Source of the DNA: Flavobacteriales bacterium
GTDB lineage: Bacteria; Bacteroidota; Bacteroidia; Flavobacteriales; Flavobacteriaceae
Assembly (NCBI GenBank): GCA_027008965.1
Contig: JALVDN010000041.1
Coordinates: 1 to 5,117, forward strand
Direction of reading: 5' to 3'
DNA: 5,117 nucleotides
Shown: in pieces, positions 1 to 5,117 of the stretch
How the letters are laid out: every line of letters begins with the position of its first letter
Position numbering within the stretch: position 1 is the first letter of the stretch
The notes under the pieces: generated by a model
Seen by the model: the letters and a program-made list of their open reading frames with translations, nothing else
Databases searched by the model: none
What the model was told of the DNA's origin: nothing
Translations under genes and position numbers: made by a program

Positions 1-3
1 TAT

Positions 4-132
4 CCTTTTGAAGGCGAAGCCGAGCGGATGTTTGGCCGAGGAGGCTCGCCGGCGAATGCCGGGAGACCCCGCAGGCCAATATTACATCCGCAGGCTGAGC
101 CGAAAAAGATTTAAACGGAGCACGCCAAAAGG
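4..132. repeat. GC-rich nested palindromic intergenic element
   Basis: The stretch beyond the recR stop folds on paper into one long nested imperfect hairpin. Its visible pairings are 13-15 with 99-101, 18-21 with 93-96, 24-31 with 84-91 (8 bp, perfect), 32-37 with 74-79 (6 bp, perfect, with a 4-nt bulge at 80-83), 43-47 with 63-68 (one bulged base on each side), and 49-53 with 58-62 closed by a GAAT loop. An outer arm, CCTTTTG at 4-10, pairs with CAAAAGG at 126-132 and competes with a small local hairpin at 123-134. The 13-101 core has 60 G+C of 89 bases, whereas 141-180 has 6 of 40. No T-tract follows the stem on either strand, so it is not a standard intrinsic terminator. A dispersed REP-like or structured RNA element is my inference; copy number cannot be seen from one window. 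Confidence 0.6.
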
Positions 133-150
133 CGCCCAAGAAAAATAAAA

Positions 151-768
151 CTAAAATTTCAATGAATTTTCAAAAGGTATGCGGTTTTGGATGCTCCGGG
201 CCAGGGTCATTTCGTCGGCATATTCTATTTCTTCTCCGAAGGAGATGCCCCGGGCGATTGTGCTGAATTTGACGGGTAGGTTTTTTACTTGTTTGTAGAT
301 ATAGTAGCCCGTTGTATCGCCTTCCACGGTGGGGCTTAAGGCAAAAATGACTTCCCTGATGTTTTGGGTTTTCAGGCGTTGAATGAGTGGTTCTATGAAC
401 AAATCCTCGGGATGAACACCATCCATGGGCGAAATCACGCCGCCCAATACATGATATACGCCTTGAAATTGACCGGTGTTTTCTATGGCCATCACGTCGC
501 GCACGTCTTCCACCACGCAAATCAGACCGTGATCACGCGCGGGGTTACTGCAAATTTCACATTGTTCGGTATCGGAGAGGTTATAGCAGGTTTTACAAAA
601 TCTTATCCGGGTGCGGAATTGTTCCAATGCTTTGACGAGTTCCAAAGTTTGACTTTCGGGTTGTTTGAGCAGGTGAAGTGCCAACCGGAGTGCGGTTCGT
701 TTTCCAATACCCGGGAGTTTGGATATTTCGTCCACGGCTTTGTCCAATAAGCGGGATGAAAATTCCAT
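151..768 (-). CDS. recR: Recombination mediator protein RecR
   Basis: RecR works with RecO (and RecF) to load RecA onto SSB-coated single-stranded DNA at gaps, in cytoplasmic recombinational repair. The 205-residue product has the usual family length and full domain order. A helix-hairpin-helix region with LPGIGKRTA lies at about residues 14-34. A four-cysteine zinc finger follows (C58, C61, C70, C73). The Toprim domain runs from about residue 81 to 177 with acidic E87 in VVEDVRD and the SPTVEGDTTG motif at 145-154. The C-terminal segment contains EYADEMTLARSIQNR. The ATG at 766-768 starts 5 nt after the thioesterase stop, with no strong Shine-Dalgarno site. It is the last visible gene of the minus-strand cluster, and the palindromic element lies just beyond its TAG stop. 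No key residue appears to be missing; the family assignment is secure. Confidence 0.97.
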   Translation of the reverse strand: MEFSSRLLDKAVDEISKLPGIGKRTALRLALHLLKQPESQTLELVKALEQFRTRIRFCKTCYNLSDTEQCEICSNPARDHGLICVVEDVRDVMAIENTGQFQGVYHVLGGVISPMDGVHPEDLFIEPLIQRLKTQNIREVIFALSPTVEGDTTGYYIYKQVKNLPVKFSTIARGISFGEEIEYADEMTLARSIQNRIPFENSLKF

Positions 769-773
769 AGGCT

Positions 774-1196
774 TTATTTGTTTAAGATGATATTGGTGAG
801 TTTGGCATGTGCCACGAGTTTGTTTTCTTCATTTTCAATGCGGATTTCCCACAAATGAAGGGTTTTGCCTATGTGCAAGGCACGGGCTGTGGCTTTTATT
901 TTTCCGGTTTGCATACTTCGCAGATGATTGATTTGAAGTTCTATGCCGCGTGCTTCTTGTTTATTAGCATCAATAAATAGATAAGATGCCGTGCTTCCCA
1001 CGCTTTCGGCCAAGGCGGCCGATGCGCCTCCGTGAAGCAAGCCCGCCGGTTGATGGACATGTTTGTCTACCGGCATTTCGGCAACCAAAAAGTCTTTGCC
1101 TACATCGGTGAAAGTGATTTTCATCCATTCCAACATATTACCCTTGGCAATATGTGTGTTAAGAAATTCCAGCAGTTGTTGTTTTTCTTTGATCAT
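774..1196 (-). CDS. Hotdog-fold acyl-CoA thioesterase, YdiI/MenI-like
   Basis: This is a 140-residue single-domain hotdog thioesterase of the PaaI/YdiI group, which hydrolyses acyl- or aroyl-CoA thioesters in the cytoplasm. The best resemblance I can recall is Escherichia coli YdiI (MenI), the 1,4-dihydroxy-2-naphthoyl-CoA hydrolase of menaquinone synthesis. The shared core is QPAGLLHGGASAALAESVGS at residues 49-68, followed by an IELQINHLRS stretch. By comparison with YdiI, E64 should be the catalytic acidic residue, with Q49 and H55 lining the active site. The length matches the family. The start ATG is 3 nt after the murA stop, and recR begins 5 nt beyond its own stop. No menaquinone gene is next to it, so a DHNA-CoA substrate is plausible but unproven; phenylacetyl-CoA-type or general housekeeping thioesterase activity remains possible. 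Confidence 0.88.
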   Translation of the reverse strand: MIKEKQQLLEFLNTHIAKGNMLEWMKITFTDVGKDFLVAEMPVDKHVHQPAGLLHGGASAALAESVGSTASYLFIDANKQEARGIELQINHLRSMQTGKIKATARALHIGKTLHLWEIRIENEENKLVAHAKLTNIILNK

Positions 1197-1199
1197 GGG

Positions 1200-2504
1200 T
1201 TAAGCTCTGATGATATCGGCACCTAATTTACGGAGTTTTTCGTCAATATTTTCATAACCCCGGTCAATTTGTTCGATGTTGTGAATGGTGCTTTTTCCTT
1301 CGGCCGAAAGGGCGGCAATGAGCATGGCGATTCCGGCCCGGATGTCGGGCGAAACCATGGTGATACCGCGAAGCGGTATTTTGTGGTCCAAACCGGTTAC
1401 GTTGGCGCGGTGCGGGTCGCATAAAACGATTTGGGCACCCATTTCAATCAATCGGTCTACAAAAAACAACCGGCTTTCAAACATTTTTTGATGAATCAAC
1501 ACACTTCCACGGGCTTGCGTGGCCGTCACCAACACGATGCTTAACAAATCGGGGGTGAATCCGGGCCAAGGCGCATCGGATACGGTGAGTGCCGATCCGT
1601 CCATAAAGCTTTGGATTTCGTAGTGTTCTTGTGCGGGAATGTATATGTTGTCGTCTTTGATATCAAATTGAATGCCCAATTTGCGAAAGGTATCGGGGAT
1701 TTGTCCCAAATGTTCTGCGCCTACATTTTTTATGGTGATTTCTGATTTGGTCATAGCAGCCAATCCTATCCAACTGCCTATTTCAATCATATCCGGAAGA
1801 ATGCGATGTGTGGTTCCGCCGAGTTTTTCAACGCCTTCAATGGTGATCAAATTAGAGCCTATTCCCGATATTTTGGCGCCCATACGCACCAACATGTTGG
1901 AAAGTTGTTGGATATAAGGCTCACAGGCGGCGTTATAAACGGTGGTGGTTCCTTCGGCCAAAACGGCGGCCATGATGATGTTGGCGGTTCCCGTGACGGA
2001 GGCTTCGGGTAGTAGCATATAGGTTCCTTTCAATTTTTCGGCTTCCACGCCGTAGAAATGCTCTTTGTTATTGTAGCGAAATTGGGCGCCCAGTTTGATA
2101 AACCCTTCAAAGTGCGTATCCAGCCTACGGCGCCCTATTTTGTCTCCGCCGGGTTTGGGCAAATAAGCTTTTCCGAAACGGGCCAAAAGCGGACCCAAAA
2201 TCAAAACCGAACCACGAATTTTGGAGGCATCTTTTTTATATTCCTCCGATTGTAAATAATCCAAATTCAAATCATCGGCTTGGAAACTGAAAGTTCCGCG
2301 TTCCAATTTTTTGATTTTCACCCCCAAATTTTGCAAAATCTCCATCAACCTGTTCACATCCAAAATGTCCGGAACATTGGATATAGTCACCTCTTCATCC
2401 GTAAGTAAAACGGCACTGATCACCTGAAGCGCTTCGTTTTTGGCGCCTTGCGGTGTTATTTCACCTTTTAAAGGTTTTCCTCCGTTTATAATAAAAGTTC
2501 CCAT
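1200..2504 (-). CDS. murA: UDP-N-acetylglucosamine 1-carboxyvinyltransferase
   Basis: MurA transfers enolpyruvate from PEP to the 3'-OH of UDP-GlcNAc, the first committed step of peptidoglycan precursor synthesis in the cytoplasm. The 434 residues are close to the 419 of the E. coli enzyme. Aligning by motif, K22 and N23 (GAKNEALQ) match E. coli K22/N23, R97 matches R91, R126 matches R120, D319 (PGFTPDL) matches the general base D305, R345 matches R331, R389 (SPDIRA) matches R371, and R415 (DRGYENI) matches R397. The mobile catalytic loop reads PGGDKIG, with D121 where E. coli has C115, the residue alkylated by fosfomycin. Asp at this site is active in other lineages and predicts low fosfomycin sensitivity. 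The ATG abuts the DUF4290 stop (TAAATG, zero spacing), which suggests coupled translation. The frame is intact. Confidence 0.97.
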   Translation of the reverse strand: MGTFIINGGKPLKGEITPQGAKNEALQVISAVLLTDEEVTISNVPDILDVNRLMEILQNLGVKIKKLERGTFSFQADDLNLDYLQSEEYKKDASKIRGSVLILGPLLARFGKAYLPKPGGDKIGRRRLDTHFEGFIKLGAQFRYNNKEHFYGVEAEKLKGTYMLLPEASVTGTANIIMAAVLAEGTTTVYNAACEPYIQQLSNMLVRMGAKISGIGSNLITIEGVEKLGGTTHRILPDMIEIGSWIGLAAMTKSEITIKNVGAEHLGQIPDTFRKLGIQFDIKDDNIYIPAQEHYEIQSFMDGSALTVSDAPWPGFTPDLLSIVLVTATQARGSVLIHQKMFESRLFFVDRLIEMGAQIVLCDPHRANVTGLDHKIPLRGITMVSPDIRAGIAMLIAALSAEGKSTIHNIEQIDRGYENIDEKLRKLGADIIRA

Positions 2505-3194
2505 TTATTTATGCCTGTTTTTGTGTTTACCGTTTTTGTGATGATTCTTTTTTCTTTTTCTTATCAATTTGCTTTTGTCCAAAAGTTCGGTTGTTTCCTT
2601 TTTCAAATCTATTTTTCCGCCCGAGAGTTCATATAGGTGTTGGAAGATGATTTCATCATCCACATGATCGCGGTTCCAGTTCAAATAATTCTTCTTCATA
2701 TGATTGGCAATGGTTCGTATCAGGCGGTCTTTCAGTTCGCCTTCTTCCCATTGCACGGCGAGTTGGATGAGTTTATGAATGATTTTTCCATAAAAACGGT
2801 ACTTATAGCCGGTTTCGGGGTAGGGGAGTTTCTCGGGTTTAAACCAGATTTTTTCCGGCGTGGGTTTATCAAAAGGCGAATCAACATCCAAATCAAAACC
2901 GGCCATAATAAAAAGATGATCCCATAATTTGTGTTGAAAATCGGAGACATCGCGCAAATGGGGGTTTTTCCTGCCCATCACCCGGATTATTTCTCTTGCA
3001 AAAGTATTGCGTTCTTCCTTGTCTTCAATCATTTTCAACAGTTTCACCATTTGATGAATAATTCTTCCGTATTCGGGGATTTTCAATTCTTCCAAATCGG
3101 AATTGTAAATCAATGGTAAGTCTTCATTTTCCAATAATCTAACTAAATACTCTTTTTGACTTCTTGTCATGTTTTCATTTAAATTCATAGGCAT
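2505..3194 (-). CDS. DUF4290 family protein
   Basis: This 229-residue protein of unknown function belongs to DUF4290, a family I know only from Bacteroidota, where it commonly sits just upstream of murA as here. Family landmarks are the YNSDLEELKIPEYGR stretch (residues 30-44), NPHLRDVSDFQHKLWDHLFIM (77-97) and DLDVDSP (101-107). It appears soluble, with no signal peptide or membrane segment. Residues 42-104 align without gaps to 135-197 at a constant offset of 93 (15 identities in 63 positions, including YG, IIH, HL and G), so it seems built from two helical repeats. The C-terminus (about 208-229) is a Lys/His/Asn-rich basic tail. The first ATG gives about 27 residues before the family core; in-frame ATGs at codons 3 and 9 are alternative starts. 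It begins 5 nt after the DUF493 stop and ends directly against murA. Confidence 0.88.
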   Translation of the reverse strand: MPMNLNENMTRSQKEYLVRLLENEDLPLIYNSDLEELKIPEYGRIIHQMVKLLKMIEDKEERNTFAREIIRVMGRKNPHLRDVSDFQHKLWDHLFIMAGFDLDVDSPFDKPTPEKIWFKPEKLPYPETGYKYRFYGKIIHKLIQLAVQWEEGELKDRLIRTIANHMKKNYLNWNRDHVDDEIIFQHLYELSGGKIDLKKETTELLDKSKLIRKRKKNHHKNGKHKNRHK

Positions 3195-3199
3195 ATGTT

Positions 3200-3541
3200 T
3201 TACAAAGCTATTAAGCCTTCAATGTGTTCCACTTCTTTGTATTTACGGATGATTTGTTCGGCGTTTTCCATTTGTGTGATGAAAGTGAGTGATGCATATT
3301 TCCCATTTCTTGAAAAGTTTTGCTTAAATTGATGTTCAAGGTTTTCAAAATGTTTTTTTAGTTCCTTTATTTTTTCCTCATCGTTGGGAACAATAAATTT
3401 AAAAACATAAGTAGTGGGCCATTCGTGGTTTTTATCCAATTCTTCTTTGAGTCGTTGATAAAACGCTTCTTTGGAAGTCAGTGATAATTTTTTTTGATTT
3501 TCTCCTGATTCATTGATGTTATTGTTTTGATTTGTATTCAT
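3200..3541 (-). CDS. DUF493 (YbeD-like) family protein
   Basis: A 113-residue protein whose C-terminal part (about 38-113) fits the DUF493/YbeD family, small proteins with a ferredoxin-like alpha-beta fold resembling regulatory ACT-type domains. The recognisable features are a first strand (TTYVFKFIVP, 43-52), a following helix, the GKYASLTFI strand at 80-88, a helix with MENAEQIIRKYKEV, and a terminal strand ending in IEGLIAL. The first 36 residues are extra relative to the 87-residue E. coli protein. They begin with an Asn-rich run (6 Asn in the first 10 residues) and are probably disordered. The ATG lies inside the preceding membrane-protein gene (23-nt overlap), so translation is probably coupled. 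An A8 run in the coding strand at codons 16-18 is a possible slippage site. No molecular function is established; a regulatory or ligand-binding role is only an inference from the fold. Confidence 0.85.
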   Translation of the reverse strand: MNTNQNNNINESGENQKKLSLTSKEAFYQRLKEELDKNHEWPTTYVFKFIVPNDEEKIKELKKHFENLEHQFKQNFSRNGKYASLTFITQMENAEQIIRKYKEVEHIEGLIAL

Positions 3542-4070
3542 TTCCTGTTATGTTTTTATAAATTGTTCTAGCGGTTTCGTCTATTTTTTTGTTGACATGA
3601 AATTCGTTGTAAGACTGAATGATGACTTTGGCCAAGGAGAAGAAATTTCCGTAAATATTGGATGAAATATACAGTTCATCATTGTTTTTTAACCGGATAG
3701 TCATTTCAGGTATGGTTTCAGTTAGCGGACCATTGAGATTTTCAATTTGAAAAGTTCCGAATTGTATGTTTTCAATTTCATCATAAGGAATAAAAACGGA
3801 TTTTTTGTGTAGAATATGTTTGACTTTGATCCCTTCCGGAAAAACTTCAAATTCGGTTAGAAAGTCAAGAAAAAGTTTTTTATAAGTCCATAATCCTGCT
3901 ACAAACATAACCAAACTGATTAAAAGAGTCAAGAACGTGCCCGTTTTTTTGTGTAGTAAGAAATATATGACAATACTTCCGATGAAAGTTCCCGCTAACA
4001 AAATATAGGATTGTGTAAAAAATCCACTGCGAAATTCAGACTTTAATATGTACTTGTCCGATGGCTTCAT
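3519..4070 (-). CDS. Unrecognised two-helix membrane protein, possibly PH-like
   Basis: I do not recognise this 183-residue protein by name. Two hydrophobic segments near the N-terminus, about residues 18-40 and 46-63, are joined by a short basic turn (HKKTG) and form a likely membrane hairpin. The remaining 120 residues look soluble and alternate short strands, including FEVFPEGIKVKHILHKKSVF (74-93), IPYDEIENIQFG, EMTIRLKNNDELYISS and a closing helix (FFSLAKVIIQSYNEF). That layout, with the pattern of a strand, 'IPYDEIENI' and a terminal amphipathic helix, resembles bacterial PH-like (YdbT/YcxB-style) domains behind paired helices; this is a fold guess, not a family match. Its ATG overlaps the peptidase stop as ATGA, and its 3' end overlaps DUF493 by 23 nt, so it belongs to the same transcript. 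Sampled bases here are A/T-rich (17 G+C of 60 at 3541-3600). Confidence 0.8.
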   Translation of the reverse strand: MKPSDKYILKSEFRSGFFTQSYILLAGTFIGSIVIYFLLHKKTGTFLTLLISLVMFVAGLWTYKKLFLDFLTEFEVFPEGIKVKHILHKKSVFIPYDEIENIQFGTFQIENLNGPLTETIPEMTIRLKNNDELYISSNIYGNFFSLAKVIIQSYNEFHVNKKIDETARTIYKNITGNEYKSKQ

Positions 4071-5117
4071 TGAATAAATCCGGCCCTGCGCAACAGGGGT
4101 TTGATATCGGGTTCGGTTCCGGCAAATTCTTTGTAAAGTTCCATGGGATGTCTTGTGCCGCCTTGTTCCAATAAATGACGGAATTTCCGGGCGGTTTCTT
4201 TGTCAAAGATACCGTTTTTTCGGAAAATGGAAAAGGCATGTGCATCCAAAAGCTCGGCCCATTTATAGGAATAGTATCCCGCCGCATATCCTCCGGCAAA
4301 AAGATGACCGAATCCGGGAGACATCATGGTGTTTGGCACGTGAGGAAGCAGCCGTGTTTTTTTCATGGCCTGTACTTCATATGCTTCGGCATCATTGATT
4401 TTTCCCGGATAAGTATAGTGCCAAGCCATGTCCAAATAACCGAATCCAAGTTGCCGCAAAGTGGCCATGCCTTCTAAAAATTGTTTTGTTTGTTTGATTT
4501 TTTCCAAATATTCCACAGGTAACTTTTCGCCGGTTTCATAGTGCTGTGCAAACATATCCAGCACTTCCTTTTCATATACCCAATTTTCCATGATTTGTGA
4601 GGGTAACTCCACAAAATCCCAGTATACATTGGTCCCGGCTAACGACGGATAGGTCACATCCGATAACATGCCGTGCAATGCATGACCGAATTCATGAAAA
4701 AGGGTGGTGACTTCATAAAATGACAACAAAGAAGGAGTGTTGTCCGTAGGTTTGGTAAAATTCATTACTAAAGAAATGTGTGGCCGGTGATCTTTGCCGT
4801 CTTTTTTGTATTGCGTTTTGAAAGATGTCATCCAAGCACCTTGCCGCTTGCCTTCGCGCGGAAAGAAATCCATATACAAAAGCGCCAAAAAACTTCCGTC
4901 TTCATCTCTTACTTCATACACTTGCACATCCGGATGATAGACATCAATATTATCCGTTCGAACAAATTGCAGTCCGTATAATTTATGAACCGTTTTAAAA
5001 AGTCCGTCCACCACCTTTTCAAGCGGAAAATAAGGCTTGAGTTTTTCCTCATCCAGATCCAATTTTTTTTGTTTGAGTTTTTCGGAATAATAAGCCTTGT
5101 CCCACGGCATAAATTTT
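4067..5117 (-). CDS. M3 family zinc oligopeptidase (5' partial)
   Basis: This is the C-terminal catalytic half of an M3 metallopeptidase (thimet oligopeptidase/Dcp-like), which trims short peptides. About 350 residues are visible, against roughly 670-710 for full members, and the frame is open to the window edge, so the ATG at 5108-5110 is an internal Met (context KFMPWDKAYY) and not the start. Counting from that Met, the zinc site is HEFGH at 139-143 (H139, E140, H143), with the third ligand E168 in DFVELPSQ, 25 residues after H143. The family's substrate-binding region follows at 265-285 (PGFGHLFAGGYAAGYYSYKW, with H269 and several Tyr). All catalytic residues seen are intact. Whether it is cytoplasmic or a secreted lipoprotein cannot be judged without the N-terminus. 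Its TGA stop overlaps the next ATG by 4 nt. Dcp versus oligopeptidase A or F subtype is not resolved. Confidence 0.95.
   Translation of the reverse strand, partial: KFMPWDKAYYSEKLKQKKLDLDEEKLKPYFPLEKVVDGLFKTVHKLYGLQFVRTDNIDVYHPDVQVYEVRDEDGSFLALLYMDFFPREGKRQGAWMTSFKTQYKKDGKDHRPHISLVMNFTKPTDNTPSLLSFYEVTTLFHEFGHALHGMLSDVTYPSLAGTNVYWDFVELPSQIMENWVYEKEVLDMFAQHYETGEKLPVEYLEKIKQTKQFLEGMATLRQLGFGYLDMAWHYTYPGKINDAEAYEVQAMKKTRLLPHVPNTMMSPGFGHLFAGGYAAGYYSYKWAELLDAHAFSIFRKNGIFDKETARKFRHLLEQGGTRHPMELYKEFAGTEPDIKPLLRRAGFIQ

Larger units (their letters stand above)
151..5117 (-). other. Probable seven-gene operon
   Basis: All seven genes run on the minus strand with junctions, in transcription order, of a 4-nt ATGA overlap, a 23-nt overlap, and gaps of 5, 0, 3 and 5 nt. 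There is no intergenic space for a separate promoter or terminator, so the main promoter should lie to the right of the window; promoters inside coding sequence cannot be excluded. None of the starts has a strong, well-spaced Shine-Dalgarno site; DUF493 has only an AGGAA abutting its ATG, and the leaders are mostly A/T-rich. This fits Bacteroidota initiation and makes coupled translation across the overlaps likely. The set mixes wall synthesis, repair and uncharacterised functions. Confidence 0.75.

Noticed and set aside
123..134. Short hairpin CGCC-AAAA-GGCG as an intrinsic terminator of the operon
   Set aside because: The stem is only 4 bp and the T-rich stretch lies before it, not after it, when read in the operon's direction.
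364..750. Plus-strand open frame of 128 codons
   Set aside because: It lies wholly antisense to recR, whose motifs are complete, and its translation shows no recognisable domain.
2637..2927. Plus-strand open frame of 96 codons and a minus-strand frame at 2732-2950
   Set aside because: Both are out-of-frame shadows of the DUF4290 gene, which matches its family across this region.
3203..3210. TAGCTTTG on the minus strand, matching the Bacteroidota -7 consensus TANNTTTG
   Set aside because: It ends only 8 nt before the DUF4290 ATG, and no TTG is found at the expected -33 spacing, so it is probably chance.
3488..3495. A8 runs in coding strands (here and at 5063-5070) as programmed slippage sites
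   Set aside because: Both encode ordinary QKKL-type codons in intact frames, and no alternative downstream frame of interest is present; the A/T-rich genome explains them.
4036..4477. Overlapping open frames on both strands within the peptidase gene
   Set aside because: They overlap the conserved C-terminal part of the M3 peptidase and show no independent start context or family similarity.
5108..5110. ATG as the start of the peptidase
   Set aside because: The frame stays open to the window edge and the protein would be half the family length, beginning inside a conserved block.

Overview
The window looks like a core chromosomal stretch of a Bacteroidota genome, probably Flavobacteriales-like. 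The reasons are a DUF4290 protein directly upstream of murA, a MurA whose catalytic loop reads PGGDKIGRRRLDTH, a RecR with the SPTVEGDTT signature, and start codons preceded by A/T-rich leaders rather than clear Shine-Dalgarno sites. The lineage is inferred from protein content only; there is no rRNA here.

Seven genes lie on the minus strand and are read from the right edge to the left. In transcription order they are an M3 zinc metallopeptidase (5' end outside the window), an unrecognised two-helix membrane protein with a possible PH-like domain, a DUF493 protein, a DUF4290 protein, murA, a YdiI/MenI-like hotdog thioesterase, and recR. Junctions are extremely tight: a 4-nt ATGA overlap, a 23-nt overlap, then gaps of 5, 0, 3 and 5 nt. 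They are most simply read as one operon with translational coupling and a promoter right of the window. It mixes cell-wall synthesis (murA), recombinational repair (recR), thioester hydrolysis, peptide turnover and three poorly known proteins, so it is probably a housekeeping cluster rather than a single pathway.

The left end (about 1-150) follows the recR stop and holds no gene I can establish. It carries a GC-rich, nested imperfect palindrome (13-101, 60 of 89 bases G+C) with an extra outer arm pair (4-10 with 126-132). This looks like a structured, possibly dispersed, intergenic element. It is not a canonical intrinsic terminator, because neither strand has a T-tract after the stem. Two plus-strand frames are open across it.

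The points most worth a second look are this palindrome, an ungapped internal duplication in the DUF4290 protein (residues 42-104 against 135-197, constant offset 93), the Cys-to-Asp active site of MurA, and the unrecognised membrane protein coupled to the peptidase and DUF493. No mobile element, CRISPR array, tRNA or rRNA is visible.
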